Part shown: positions 1 to 10,939 of the stretch, piece after piece
How positions within the stretch are numbered: position 1 is the stretch's first letter
Layout of the letters: every line of letters starts with the position of its first letter
Assembly (NCBI GenBank): GCA_022414725.1
Contig: CM039463.1
Coordinates: 84,914,620-84,978,619, forward strand
Source of the DNA: Microglena sp. YARC
Lineage: Eukaryota > Chlorophyta > Chlorophyceae > Chlamydomonadales > Chlamydomonadaceae
DNA length: 64,000 nucleotides
Direction of reading: 5' to 3'
Notes under the pieces: model-generated
The model's database searches: none
What the model was told of the DNA's origin: nothing
What the model saw: only the letters and a program-made list of their open reading frames with translations
Made by a program: the position numbers and the translations under genes

Positions 1-1371
1 ACGCTTTGTTTGACAGAAGGCAGTGACTGATGGACAGCTCCCGCAGCGCAGTGCAAAGGCCCAAGGGGGCAATGTTGCTGAGGTTCTTGCACCTCAATTT
101 GATTGCCTCGAGTTTGAGCAGATAGAGTTGGATGTTAGGCACATCTTGCCGTTGATCATTATCAATAAGTGCTAGCTTACGCAGCTCCTCGCACTCTGCT
201 AGGACCTGTAAAGCATCACAAGGCAAGGCCCCGTATCTCCTTATCTCAAGCTGCTGCAGAGCTCGGCAGCAGCTTCCCAACTGAGTAATGCTGTTCATAT
301 TTGGGCAAATGAAGAAGGTGATCGACAGACGCACGCTGGTGTCCAGGTGGATGAAAGTACTGCAATCGAAAGCAGTCAAGGAGTGAGAGTACCTGATGTT
401 CACATCCTGCAGCTTTGTACAGGATCGTAGCACTGGCAATACAGCAGTACTCAGGGAATCAGTCCAGACTGGCAATACAGCAGTACTGAGAGAATCAGTC
501 CAGACTGGCAATACAGCAGTACTCAGAGAATCAGTCCAGACTGGCAATACAGCAGTACTCAGAGAATCAGTCCAGACTGGCAATACAGCAGTACTCAGAG
601 AATCAGTCCAGACTGGCAATACAGCAGTACTCAGAGAATCAGTCCAGACTGGCAATACAGCAGTACTCAGAGAATCAGTCCAGACTGGCAATACAGCAGT
701 ATTCAGAGAATCAGTCCAGACTGGCAATACAGCAGTACTCAGAGAATCAGTCCAGACTGGCAATACAGCAGTACTCAGAGAATCAGTCCAGACTGGCATT
801 ACAGCAGTACTCAGAGAATCAGTCCAGACTGGCAATACAGCAGTACTCAGAGAATCAGTCCAGACTGGCAATACAGCAGTATTCAGAGAATCAGTCCAGA
901 CTGGCAATACAGCAGTACTCAGAGAATCAGTCCAGACTGGCAATACAGCAGTACTCAGAGAATCAGTCCAGACTGGCAATACAGCAGTATTCAGAGAATC
1001 AGTCCAGACTGGCAATACAGCAGTACTCAGAGAATCAGTCCAGAGGTCCAGCTCTCGGAGATGAGAGCAAGACTCCAAATTGTAGATGGTCCTCAGCTCA
1101 GAGTTTTGAACTCTGAGGACTTGAAGGCTTGGGCACACAGTGAGCTCCTGTAATCTTGCCTTCACCACAATCCCCCGTCGCTTCCAGTGAAAGGTCTGGA
1201 TGGTACTGGGTGCACCCTCCAGACACAGGCGCGTAGGCATTAGTACTCCGTCATATGCAACAATGTGCTTCAGGTTTGGGAACTTGAGGCACATCTTCTG
1301 AATCTCCTCTCCAAAATCATAGACTCCAGAATGATTGATCGCTTGAACAAGAGCATCGCGACCGCCAGAGT
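1..1371 (-). CDS. Leucine-rich-repeat protein, partial exon (runs off the left edge)
   Basis: The minus strand is open from 1371 to the window edge in one frame, about 457 codons, and reads as irregular leucine-rich repeats. LxxLxL-type segments recur, for example LKHIVAYDG, LQVLRVQNS, LRELDLW, LQDVNIR, LQQLEIRR, LRKLALIDN and LRELSIS. LRR proteins bind other proteins; no other domain is visible, so the role is unknown. A 17-copy, 12-residue tandem repeat (432-1043) lies inside one LRR and keeps the frame on both sides, which argues that this strand and frame are the coding ones. I place the 5' exon end at 1371, where a CAAG acceptor follows the minisatellite at 1381-1815. No start codon or stop is in view. 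The exon boundary is inferred; the LRR reading is fairly secure. Confidence 0.7.
432..1043 (-). repeat. 36-bp coding minisatellite, 17 copies, inside the LRR exon
   Basis: Seventeen near-identical 36-bp units, differing by rare single bases, such as C/T at one site and one A/T change. On the minus strand in the LRR frame each unit encodes 12 residues reading LSTAVLPVWTDS. The flanking sequence shows that the ancestral single unit lay between LRELDLWTDS and the next LRR segment LRSCTKLQDV. The plus strand is also open in this stretch, but that follows from the period being a multiple of three. Confidence 0.9.
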
Positions 1372-1380
1372 CTTGCAGGA

Positions 1381-1815
1381 TACATACATTGTGGGAGGTA
1401 CATATATTGTGGGAGGTACACACATGGTGGGAGGACCACACACGGTGGTAGGTACACACATGGTGGTAGGTACACACACGATGGTAGGTACACGCATGGT
1501 GGTAGGTACACACATGGTGTAAGGTACACACACGGTGGTAGGTACACACATGGTGTGAGGTACACACATAATGTGAGGTACACACATGGTGGGAGGACCA
1601 CACACGGTGGTAGGTACACACATGGTGTGAGGTACACACATGGTGTGAGGACCACACACGGTGGTAGGTACACACATGGTGGTAGGTACACACACAGTGG
1701 TAGGTACACGCATGGTGGTAGGTACACACATGGTGTGAGGTACACACATGGTGTGAGGTACACATATGGTGGGAGGTACACACATGGTGTGAGGTACACA
1801 CATGGTGGGAGGTAG
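1381..1815. repeat. 18-bp minisatellite (GGTACACACATGGTG type)
   Basis: About 24 imperfect units of an 18-bp motif built on GGTACACACATGGTG. It abuts the proposed acceptor of the LRR exon on the minus strand, so it is probably intronic. Long open frames on both strands here only reflect the 18-bp period. Confidence 0.9.
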
Positions 1816-1954
1816 AGGGATGATTATTCATGCCTACATCAGAGAATTTCCAATTGTCAACTTTAGTAACATGCAGCTGTAGGGGCGCTTGCATCATAAA
1901 GGCTGGAAATAAGTCCATCGAGCGAAAAGGATACACTGAAAAATTGGGGAAGTC
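1816..1954. other. Short unique stretch
   Basis: Between two satellites. I see no gene, RNA or mobile-element signal. Confidence 0.5.
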
Positions 1955-2354
1955 TATGGCACCCTTTTCTGCACCCCTACCGCACTCCTCTCAACCAAAA
2001 TGCACCCTTCTAGACATACGTGCGTTTGTGTCAGCATGCATGTGTGTGTGTGTGTGTATGTCTTCGGCACACTTTTCTGCACCCCTACCGCACTTTTCTC
2101 AACCATAATGCACCCTTATAGACATACGTGCGTTGTGTGTGTGTGTGTCTTCAGCACACTTTTCTGCACCCCTACCGCACTCCTCTCAACCATAATGCAC
2201 CCTTCTAGACATACGTACGTTTGTGTGTGCATGCATGTGTGAGTGTGTGTGTGTGTGTGTGTGTATGTATGTCTTCGGCACACTTTCCTGCACCCCTACC
2301 GCACTCCTCTCAACCATAATGCACCCTTCTGGACATACGTGCGTTTGCGTGCAT

Positions 2355-2397
<43 letters not shown>

Positions 2398-2483
2398 GGG
2401 GGGGGGGCGTGTGTGTGTTTGCGTGTGTGTGTGTGTGTGTTGTGTGTGTGTGTGTGTGTGTGTGTGTGGGGGGGGTCAGGTAG
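1955..2483. repeat. About 100-bp tandem repeat with embedded (GT)n and poly-G
   Basis: Four imperfect units of about 100 bp share the segment CACCCCTACCGCACT, then CCATAATGCACCCTT and GACATACGTGCG, each followed by a (TG)n tract of variable length. The last unit runs into long GT and G tracts. Confidence 0.85.
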
Positions 2484-2824
2484 AAGTCGAGGTGGTGGAG
2501 GGAGGCCGGAGGTGGAGGGGGGGGCCGACAGTCAGGGCTCAACAGCAGGCTACATGAAGTACTGTGCAGAAGGTGGAGAGGGTGGAGGGAGGGCGGAGAG
2601 AGAGTCAAGAGAGCTGTGCAGAAAGAAAGAAAGAAAGCAGTGCGCCAAATCAGCGTGACTTTAGGAATCTATTGGAAAGGGGTCCGCGGACTACACCTGG
2701 GGGGAGAGCAGGCTATGGGGCGTGGAAGGAAGTGGTTGAGGAGAGTGGAAGTGAGGAAGGAAAGGTGGCAGATTCCAGGGCAGATGGTTTGAGATGAGAA
2801 GGCGTCAGCTTCCTCGAGTTGAAG
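2484..2824. other. Purine-rich stretch without a recognisable gene
   Basis: G/A-rich sequence with AGAAAGAAAG and GGAGG runs. No convincing coding or repeat structure beyond base bias. Confidence 0.5.
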
Positions 2825-3148
2825 TCATGTGTAGGAGGGGGAAGGGAAGGGAAGGATGCTCATCTTATACTTCGGCCGGTAGAATCTGAAGGCCAGCCTG
2901 TCAACATGATTGGCCACAGCCTGGTGCATGGTGGTGCAGACCTGGCTCCAGAATCTGAGGGCTAGGTTGTCACGCTGAGCAGTGTGGAAGAAGACAAGAG
3001 GAGCGATGATAGCGCCCAGGACAACTTCATTCGCCTCCCTCTTGGCGTCCTCCAGCAACCTGGTCTTCAGCCCTTCGACCTTAGCCGTGGCTCGGAATCC
3101 CTCGGCCTGGCTCTCCGCGTAGGCGTCCAAAGGCTGCTCGTCCCTCAT
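2825..3148 (-). CDS. Unrecognised 107-codon open frame
   Basis: An ATG-started frame with non-repetitive, protein-like composition: an acidic/basic amphipathic N-terminal third (residues about 8-40), a short hydrophobic stretch near VVLGAIIAPLVFF, then aromatic and basic residues. An in-frame TAA lies a short way upstream of the ATG. I do not recognise the family. It could be one exon of a split gene or a chance frame. Confidence 0.3.
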   Translation of the reverse strand: MRDEQPLDAYAESQAEGFRATAKVEGLKTRLLEDAKREANEVVLGAIIAPLVFFHTAQRDNLALRFWSQVCTTMHQAVANHVDRLAFRFYRPKYKMSILPFPSPSYT

Positions 3149-4687
3149 GAGGCAGCGCCCTGGTCTATCACGAGTTAGAAAGACAGGCGTGGCCGCGGTG
3201 AATTAGTGTTAGGGCAGGAGGATGCCAAACTCAATAGAAATTTCGGCACGGCCCAAGTTATCGGGTCATGGTTACCGTTTTTCGTGGTTTCGTGGTTTCC
3301 GTTTTTAGGGGGGCGGGCGAGATATCGGTACTCCTAGGTCCGCTGACATTCTGTGGACCTTGTCACCCTTCCCCGGGCCCTTCCCCCCTCACCTGGGACC
3401 CATTTCAACTTTTCTCTCACTTTTTCCCATTGCTTCATAAAAGTGCAATGACTTCGTCTTGATGCAACCGTGTTAATCCCATAGTTTTCAGACACATGCT
3501 CCGCACCTGCTATGTAATTCATGTTCGAATTCGAGTTCGAAACCTTGTTGTACCGGTGACTCAGTGAGGCGGTGATCTGCTGATGTGGGACCTTGTGGCA
3601 ACTGCTACAAGCATTGGGACCCCCCAAGCTTCTACCACCATTAGGATCAGTCATCAGTGGACAGCTCGGCTGTCTTACAAGCTTGGCGTCGCTTCCCCTA
3701 ATGTTGATGGACACCATGCCTTCTCTGAGCTCGGAGGAGCACTGTCATCATAAACAAAAGTTCCCTGACCACTCTTCCTAAATCCTTAAATAATATATAA
3801 ATCCCCAAATTCCTACATCCCTAAAACCTTAAATCCGTCTGTATCAAAATTCTGAAATCCCTCGCTAATTCCTTTGCACAACCAGACATGGACAGAACCC
3901 TACGAGGCAGGGTAATTCAGGAGCCCCGGCTCTGCTGCCTGAGACGCAACCAATTGTATAGCCTGCGTCCTGCCGCTGCCACAGGACGCAACGGACCCTT
4001 CCTTCTGGTCAACGGACTCTCCCCACGTTGCGTCCAGCCACTCAACAGACTCTTCGAACGTCGACGGCGGACGCAGCGTCCTGAACAACCCTGGTGCTCA
4101 CTTGGGGGGGGGGGGGGGGGGGGGGGGGGGGCCGGGGGGCTGGGCAGTGTTCGTGTTGCGTTCTTTCTATGCTTATAAGAGATAGTCTATCAGGAATTCT
4201 AACTAGTCTAATAGGTTTCAGTGCTCATCGTCATTCTTTCCGCATCAGATCGAGCAGTTTTTTTAGTTAGAGCAGCTCCGCGACTTTTATTAGTGTAACC
4301 TTTCTTAAAGAAAATCGCGTAACTTCCGAGGCTAGACACGAATCGTCGTCTACCCGTATCAAGGCGCCTCCAAGTGGTCGATTGAGTTTCTAATACTTCA
4401 AATTGCACTCATTGTCAAAGCGCTTGATGCGCAAATGTATGTTACATCGTAAGGTTCCCGTCTTTACTTTTCACGTGTTGATTGATTCACGTGGAAGGTT
4501 GAAAAATAATGAATCGCAGCTCGCTCCCTGGATTCCGGCCATAACTTCTTCTATCCCTGCGCAACCTGACTACCTAGGAACGAAAAGGAACTGTATACGC
4601 ACGACCCCAGCGATCGCTACTCCAGTTTCGTACCGCCCCCCACTATCGAGGCTGTAGACAATTCTGACCGTCCCCCTTCCAATTCAC
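3149..4687. other. Unique sequence, no supported gene
   Basis: Contains a poly-G tract near 4105-4131 and short A/T-rich CCCTAAA-like words near 3780-3830. A 127-codon minus-strand frame (3334-3717) has no recognisable motif and I do not call it. Confidence 0.4.
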
Positions 4688-5061
4688 CATTACATTACAT
4701 TACATTACATTACATTACATTACATTACATTACATTACATTACATTACATTGCATTGCATTACATTACATTACATTACATTACATTACATTACATTACAT
4801 TACATTACATTACATTACATTACATTACATTACATTACATTACATTACATTGTATTACATTACATTACATTACATTACATTACATTGCATTACATTACAT
4901 TACATTACATTACATTACATTACATTACATTACATTACATTACATTACATTACATTACATTACATTACATTACATTACATTACATTACATTACATTACAT
5001 TACATCACATTACATTACATTACATTACATTACATTACATTACATTACATTACATTACATG
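4688..5061. repeat. (CATTA)n pentanucleotide microsatellite, about 75 units
   Basis: Almost pure TTACA/CATTA array of about 375 bp with a few point variants (TTGCA, TTGTA, ATCAC). Because the unit lacks stop words when read with a period of five, three overlapping frames stay open; none is a gene. Confidence 0.95.
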
Positions 5062-6613
5062 TTAAAGTCTACTCGACGCCGCAAGGGTGCATGAGACTCA
5101 GTGCTTTAAACAAATAGAAAAAGCAACCACAAAGCAAAAAAAAAACATTACATCAGGTGTGTGTCGAGGACAAACAAACAAAACTCCCAACCACCGTTTT
5201 GGTGGCTTAGGTATTAACCCCCCTAGAGCAGGACCCAGATCTCAACCACTAACAGTGGCGGAGGTAAGAAGCTAATAAATGAGAAGTCACATGAAAAAAA
5301 AGGAGAATAAATTACGGTGCCACTAAGCAGTCCAGGGCTTCCTGTCTTGCTATTCTACAAGTAGAAAGATAGTCGGCTAGGTTGCTCCAAAAAGTCGTAG
5401 TGCCATTTCCATTCATAAAGGTTCTGAATGTGACCATAACGTCCGGGAAAAAAAGGGCGTTACATTTACGGAATTAGGTTTTGTCGTTTCGACGTCGTTT
5501 AGGGTTGTTCGCTGTATTTGCGCTTAGCGATTTCGGTTGTCGCAGAATGGCAGGCTGGGTGGCAATAGTATTGTTTCTACTTGACATAGTCTCAGAATAC
5601 ACAGCCTCGGCAAAGGTCAATTGAATTATAATGTTCCCCATCATTGTTTTTCATAACATCTGCTTAAATATGTATCGTAATATATATTGCCTTACTGTTA
5701 TTCATTAGGATAGTTTTAATATCATAAAGATCACCATATTGTATTGGGTGATGAAGATCCCAATGCTAGGAGATTGCAGCATAATCAGTCCATGTAACAA
5801 AGGAACACTCTTAAAGAAGAATGTTATATTTATGAGCTGATGTTGTCCAATAGGGGACTTGCCAGTCCTCGTGAATAAAATAAAACTGTTAGCAATTAGG
5901 GTGCAATATGTAACAAACTTTACATATTTATTTGAGCCATAATAATATGAATTTAATAATAATATTTTAATAATAAAATAGTTTTAATGTCATCATAATG
6001 GCCATCGTCATAATATTATTGAACCGCACTGTTCATCATATTTGTCATAAAATATTTGCCGTTATATAAACCGTTGTACCGGTAGTGTTATTCGGCAGGA
6101 TTCAGTGAAGTAGTTACACAATATGTATTGAAAAATGTCATAACTGTCACAAAGCTAGAGCGATGCAGCATAAGCATTCTCCGTAATATAATAACATTGT
6201 TAAAGTCCATTTTGTGCTGATATGGTCCAAAAGGGGACTTGCTAGACCTCGTGAATAAATAAACTATAAGTCTACAGGTCTATAAACCTATAAATCAGAA
6301 AGATGGGTGCTCTGATCGCCGAAGTAGATGCCATTGGGATTCAGAAAACTGGTGCTGAACTTGGATGGAGCTGTCAACTTGGCTTTCCACTTCGTCCATG
6401 CGCTCCGCCGCAAGCACTTTCCTGGTACGACAATGATCAATGCCCTGTATCGGCCGAGATATTATATTTAGCCAGGACTACGTTCAATTATATGTGCTGG
6501 ACGAGATAGAGTACCGTCCAAGAATCCTGAATCCTTGGACCAGGCGCTCCTGATGTTCCCAAGGCTTTCCCCTTAAATACGTCCCTCTTTGTAAATTTAT
6601 TACACACAATACA
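5062..6613. other. AT-rich unique sequence with a diverged direct repeat
   Basis: No gene recognised. Two diverged copies of a roughly 120-bp stretch lie near 5770-5892 and 6160-6265. Both carry GGGGACTTGC followed by CCTCGTGAATAAA after a segment of AT-rich sequence. This may be an old tandem duplication or two copies of an AT-rich element. Confidence 0.4.
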
Positions 6614-7022
6614 ATGAAGAAGCGCAGAGCACGAGGCAGTGACCCGCATGACCCCATGTGTGATGTTGCAAGCAACTCTGATGACGAGTACGGCAGCCCT
6701 ATCTAGGAAGGAGGCGAGGATATGGCGAGCAGCACAGATAGCGAAGATTCTCCCAGTGAAGATGGTTCTTTTGATGAGGGTGAGGGCGAGGATGTGGATG
6801 AGGGTGAGGGCGAGGATGTGGATGAGGATGAGGATGAGGATCTTCGTGATCAGGAATCTCCTCGTGGATGATGCTTGTACTGGCGATGATGCATCTCCTG
6901 GCACTCTTGGTAATGATGATGACATTGATGATTTTGCTGGTGGTCATGAATGATGCTTCTCCTGATTCTCCTGATGCAGACGATGATGATGGTGATTCTC
7001 CAGCTGGCCCTCCTCCTACCTA
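6614..7022 (+). pseudogene. Degenerate acidic Asp/Glu/Ser-rich reading frame
   Basis: From an ATG at 6614 the frame reads a short basic start (MKKRRARG) then DPHDPMCDVASNSDDEYG. It hits TAG at 6704 and continues in the same frame with an acidic run of EGEDVDEG-like repeats to TGA at 6869. A +1 shift then restores acidic coding (DDASPGTLGNDDD) to another TGA, after which a further acidic segment ends at 7022. The pattern looks like the acidic tail of a decayed protein. The underlying GAGGATGTGGATGAG repeat could also produce it by chance. No domain is recognisable. Confidence 0.3.
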
Positions 7023-7428
7023 GGCTCCCATTCCGCTAAAAAAGGGAAGGTCTGTGATTACCTTTCTGCCTGTCTTTTGCTGCCTTTTGATTTGTTGGAG
7101 GTATGAGGGAATGCGATAGACGACAAGAGGTCAAACTGAGATCGATCTGGGACAAGCTTACAGGAAGGGACGCGGGACTAGGAGGTACCACCGTACCAGA
7201 GGCATCAAATGAGATCTAGGTTATACAGGTCTAGAGGACACGTGAAGACAGTTAGAACCATGGAATAGCTTACGCTGACATGATCAGTGCCCACTGCCGA
7301 AATGCCGCACCGACTAAATTATGCACCTTGATGAACTTTCATGTGAGACATATTTTTGGAGTTTGTAGAAGGTTACTTCGAGTCAATTTTGAACATCTCA
7401 AAATCGTAAGATATACCACCCCATGTCA
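7023..7428. other. Unique sequence, no feature seen
   Basis: Left flank of the first LTR element. The bases 7429-7433 (TGTTT) are the left target-site duplication. Confidence 0.5.
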
Positions 7429-7433
7429 TGTTT

Positions 7434-7681
7434 TTTAGCTTTCCGGAGTATTATCTCGTGAGGACTGACACAGGGAAATGGCGAAGGTGCTAAGCTTACA
7501 AACGTGATAGCATGCCAGGCGGCAAGCTAGGTATAAGAAGGGAAAGGGCGACAGTACCTCAGGGTACTGCCGCCGGTAGGTGCCGGCCCTAACGGGGGGA
7601 GGCACTACTATGGAAGCTTCCAGGCGGAAGGCCTGGTGACCCAAGACACTCTAGCTGAGCCGGGAGAACCGGTCTATAACA
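7434..7681 (-). repeat. 3' LTR of the non-autonomous element
   Basis: About 98% identical to 11910-12156. In plus-strand terms it runs from TTTAGCTTTCCGG to GGTCTATAACA. The left flank TGTTT is the target-site duplication. Confidence 0.9.
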
Positions 7682-7692
7682 TCCCCCCCAAT
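7682..7692 (-). other. Polypurine tract
   Basis: On the minus strand TTGGGGGGGA lies directly before the 3' LTR, the expected position for the plus-strand primer of reverse transcription. Confidence 0.7.
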
Positions 7693-8239
7693 TCCTGGTA
7701 TTCTTGATATACAAGAATCCCTGGAATTAGGAGGTTCTAGGGAAGGGAGGCTAGAGTGAAAATAAATATCTGATGCATAAGGAAGCACAAGGGCAAAGGC
7801 TTCTGACTGGCCAATCTTAATCATAGAGTGGTGCTTGGCTTGTAAGGCATGTGTAAGTACACTCAGATGAGAACAGGGGCCAGTGGCAGTACAGGTCATC
7901 TATTATCAAATAGGACTGGATTCCAGCTCTGGAGCTGCCAGGAAGGTGCAGCCAATGTTCAGGCAGAGGAGAAGCTGGGTGGCAATCATGTATTTGGCCA
8001 TATGAGGTAAAACAACTTTTGAGGTAGACATCCCCCGCAAGGTCATAACTGTCAGTCTGTAGGAGGGACATTATGAGGTACTTCCATTATCATCTATAAA
8101 GTGTTGCTTGGTCTGGTGGTTAGATAGTAACCATTTCAACCTATGTGGTGAAGTCTGTATCAATCTAGGAGCACAAGTCTGGATATTCCCCCCTATGATA
8201 AGGTATTTATCATGCAATAGATCTTGTGCCAGTGCCACA
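7693..8239. other. 3' untranslated part of the LTR element
   Basis: Lies between the stop of the long reading frame and the polypurine tract. No enzyme motif was found. Confidence 0.5.
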
Positions 8240-10939
8240 TTATGCTGGGTCTGCTGGGTCCTGTGCTTGGGTGCCTGGGAAGTATGGCACTTGGTAGAAT
8301 CCATCTTGCTTGAGCCTCTTGGTGATGCACTGGTGGAAGTCATCCCACAGGTCAGGAGTAGGAAGTGGGTGGAACTCAGGTGGGAACATGTTGAGGATAA
8401 AATAGTCTTGGTGGTTCCAGGGAAGGATGATCTCATCAATATAGATGAGAAAGGGACTTGGTTCATTATCAACTCTGATCTGGTGGGATTGTAGGAGTAT
8501 GCCTGGCTGTCTGTGAGTTGCAATGGAGTATGCATTGACAAGGGCAGCCTGGAGACAGATGGTCCATTTGAGTTGGTCCTTGATGTGTGGGGAGCAGGTG
8601 TCATACTGGTGGACTAGAGTGGCCAAACTTTTTGTGTGCAGATGGAGGGGGGCAATGATGGAGGCTGGGTGTTTGGGCATGTCTGATGTGGACCAGATTG
8701 AATTGGGCAGGGATCTGATGGATGGGTAGAGTGCAAAAAATGCTGTGATGAGTTGGTACATGGGGGATCTGAACATGTTGACCAGGAGTTGAGGTGGGAC
8801 GGTTGATTGTTGACATATGTTTTCCAGGATGGTGATAAGTTCACCTAGTGGGTAGTGTCCTGGGTGAGTTCCTACTAGGGACTGGAAGCTGAGCCTACAT
8901 GCATTACTGTTGTTAGGGATGTCATCAGGTTCAAAGTCATCTGGTGAGGAGGGGGAGGGAGGGTGGAAGTCTGTGATGCCAACCGGCGTGTAGATGGTTT
9001 GTGCACTGTTGGTTGTTGGGAGGGGTTTGTCAGGTTTTACTGGCTGCTTGGGCTGGGGAGGGGATGCATTGTTGGTTTGAAGGGCAATGATGACACTGTG
9101 GTACATGTGGGTTAAGGTGGCATGCATCTTAGTCAGGTGGCCAAAAATTTTGGTTGCATCTGCATTTTTCTTTTTAGTTGCTGACCTGGTTTTCTTGGTA
9201 GGGACAGTAGGTTGGGATGGAAGGATGGGGGGTATACTGAAGCCAGCTGCTTTGCAACATTCTGCCCATGTTTTTGGCAGGTCCTGGACTGTTGGCCAGT
9301 CCAGGGGCTCTGGTGGAAATCCTGGGGGTGCTTGCAGGATTTTGTTAGAGTCAGTGAGTGTTGCAGGGGTAGTGAGTTGGTCCAGAAAACTCTGAATGAA
9401 ACCGTTGAGATCTTCCTCAGTTGGGGTCTGTGGGTGGGGAATAGGGATTGGTACTTTGGGTGCTCTAAATGCAAGATTGGTGTTAGGGCTAGAACATACT
9501 ACTGAGGTATGGCCATATCCACCACAGTTCCAGCATGTAACGGGGCTGTGGGTTGTTTTGTCTATGGATCTTCTCTTCTTTTGGGTTAGGCGGAGATATG
9601 CTTCATCGGACAGGGTTGGTAGGAGTTCAGGGTCAGAGACAGAAGGAGGGAGAGGAGGAGGGGGAGAGGATGTGAGACGTTGCTTCCACTTTGACTTTCC
9701 TGCTGGAGCCAAATGATGGACCATGGTGTAGGGTTCAAGGTACCATGGGTCATCAGGTAGGTCATTGTCTGGGTGGTCAGACGGTGATGGCTGGTACAGA
9801 CTTGTGGTGTAGAGGCCACTGGCTGATGATACGGAGCACTTCAGGCCAATGGTGTAGCAGACCATGCCATCTCCATGCTGGTAGGGCAGTTCAATCTGTG
9901 CAGTACAAGAGTCAGTGTGGATTTGTATGTCATCATCATAGGCGCAGATGGCAGGGGCACTGATGAGGTTGAAGGAGTTAGACACGGGCACAAGGAGGGC
10001 ATCTAGAAGTGTCACCACAAGTCCTATACCCTGGAGTATTGCTGTGCCAGAATAGGAGCAGATAACTGGTGCTGTGGAGCCTGGTGGGATGACTGATACG
10101 GGGGGGTTGAGGGGTGTTACCCTAATGAGGCAATCAGCATTTGAGGTCATGTGGTAGATGGTGTCTGTAGTTAAACACCAGTGGCCATGGAAACAAGAAG
10201 ATAGGTCACTGGGGGAGGTCTCATGAGTGGAAGGGCACTTTCCTAGCTCAGAGTCAGTGGTATCAGATTTCTCACCGGCGGTGGTATCTTCGTCTCCAGA
10301 GTTGTCTCCAGAGCTGTACGGTGGAGATTCCAGAATGGGGGTCTTGTGGCAGGGGTTTGGGCAGATTGAATCTAGATGCCCATATCCTCCACAGGCTGTA
10401 CAGGTTGTGTCTGTAGGGTCCACTGGAGTGGATGAGAAGCACTGCTTCCCATAGTGTCCTCTGCCATTGCAGTTGACACAGACCTCTGTCAGCTTGTTGT
10501 CGTGGGTCTCAAGGGACGGGCTGCTCGTTCTCAGACAGCTAGTACACTGACCTTCATGGTGCTCGGATCCACCACAGTTTGCGCAGTTGTGGATCCTTGA
10601 TGCATATGGCGATAGATTCGCACAGTAGAAAGCAGTGTGTCCGAACCCTGTGCATATGGTGCATTGGGAAGAACTTGGCGGCCACAGACCCTGCTGGGGA
10701 TTCTGGCGTCTGTGGGAAGGTAATGCTTGGTCATCAAGTTGGACGTTGATGCCAAATGCACTGAGCATTGGTATGGCCCTGCTCACCAGATCCATGGCTA
10801 CTGCTGCATCCTGGAAAGCTCGGATGTCGGATGGCTCCCCGTCCGAGGTCGGCGAGGGTGGTGCAGTAGATAGACGCGTCATCAGCAGACGAGGATGTAG
10901 GTGGCTGATGAACAGGGGTGGATGGGGCGATGGCATCAT
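8240..10939 (-). CDS. Gag/protease-like protein with multiple CCHC knuckles (899 codons)
   Basis: Main frame of the LTR element. The first third has a run of CCHC-type knuckles (CTICTGFGHTAFYC, CANCGGSEHHEGQC, CVNCNGRGHYGKQC, CTACGGYGHLDSIC) and another lies later (CWNCGGYGHTSVVC). Between them is a segment with the layout of a Ty1/copia aspartic protease: W-C-L-T-T-D-T then HMTSN, a hydrophobic core, LLDALLVPVSNSFNLIS. The usual D-[ST]-G active site reads D-T-I, so activity is doubtful. The last 450 residues are proline-rich, then a helical part with no match that I recognise. Known copia gag-pol would continue into integrase and RT; here it stops. The upstream gag part is in other frames (10734-11222, 11131-11358), so a frameshift or indel near 10850 probably separates them. 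Confidence 0.7.
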   Translation of the reverse strand: MMPSPHPPLFISHLHPRLLMTRLSTAPPSPTSDGEPSDIRAFQDAAVAMDLVSRAIPMLSAFGINVQLDDQALPSHRRQNPQQGLWPPSSSQCTICTGFGHTAFYCANLSPYASRIHNCANCGGSEHHEGQCTSCLRTSSPSLETHDNKLTEVCVNCNGRGHYGKQCFSSTPVDPTDTTCTACGGYGHLDSICPNPCHKTPILESPPYSSGDNSGDEDTTAGEKSDTTDSELGKCPSTHETSPSDLSSCFHGHWCLTTDTIYHMTSNADCLIRVTPLNPPVSVIPPGSTAPVICSYSGTAILQGIGLVVTLLDALLVPVSNSFNLISAPAICAYDDDIQIHTDSCTAQIELPYQHGDGMVCYTIGLKCSVSSASGLYTTSLYQPSPSDHPDNDLPDDPWYLEPYTMVHHLAPAGKSKWKQRLTSSPPPPLPPSVSDPELLPTLSDEAYLRLTQKKRRSIDKTTHSPVTCWNCGGYGHTSVVCSSPNTNLAFRAPKVPIPIPHPQTPTEEDLNGFIQSFLDQLTTPATLTDSNKILQAPPGFPPEPLDWPTVQDLPKTWAECCKAAGFSIPPILPSQPTVPTKKTRSATKKKNADATKIFGHLTKMHATLTHMYHSVIIALQTNNASPPQPKQPVKPDKPLPTTNSAQTIYTPVGITDFHPPSPSSPDDFEPDDIPNNSNACRLSFQSLVGTHPGHYPLGELITILENICQQSTVPPQLLVNMFRSPMYQLITAFFALYPSIRSLPNSIWSTSDMPKHPASIIAPLHLHTKSLATLVHQYDTCSPHIKDQLKWTICLQAALVNAYSIATHRQPGILLQSHQIRVDNEPSPFLIYIDEIILPWNHQDYFILNMFPPEFHPLPTPDLWDDFHQCITKRLKQDGFYQVPYFPGTQAQDPADPA

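Noticed and set aside
432..1043. CRISPR-like regular array
   Set aside because: Units are contiguous with no unique spacers, and the genome is eukaryotic. The same applies to the 27-bp array at 28200 and the 103-bp array at 60600.
396..1064. Plus-strand 222-codon frame of TGNTAVLRESVQ repeats
   Set aside because: It is the shadow of the minus-strand LRR frame. The minus strand stays open far beyond the repeat on both sides with LRR-like sequence; the plus frame stops soon after.
1270..1803. Cys/Val/Pro-rich minus-strand proteins of 160-177 codons
   Set aside because: They arise from an 18-bp minisatellite whose period keeps all frames open.
3334..3717. 127-codon minus-strand frame
   Set aside because: No motif, no splice context and no repeat of known type; too weak to call.
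4688..5117. Three overlapping HYITLHY-type frames
   Set aside because: Products of a CATTA pentanucleotide repeat with no stop words.
8108..9963. Plus-strand frames opposite the LTR-element gag
   Set aside because: Antisense shadows of the 899-codon minus-strand frame with zinc knuckles.
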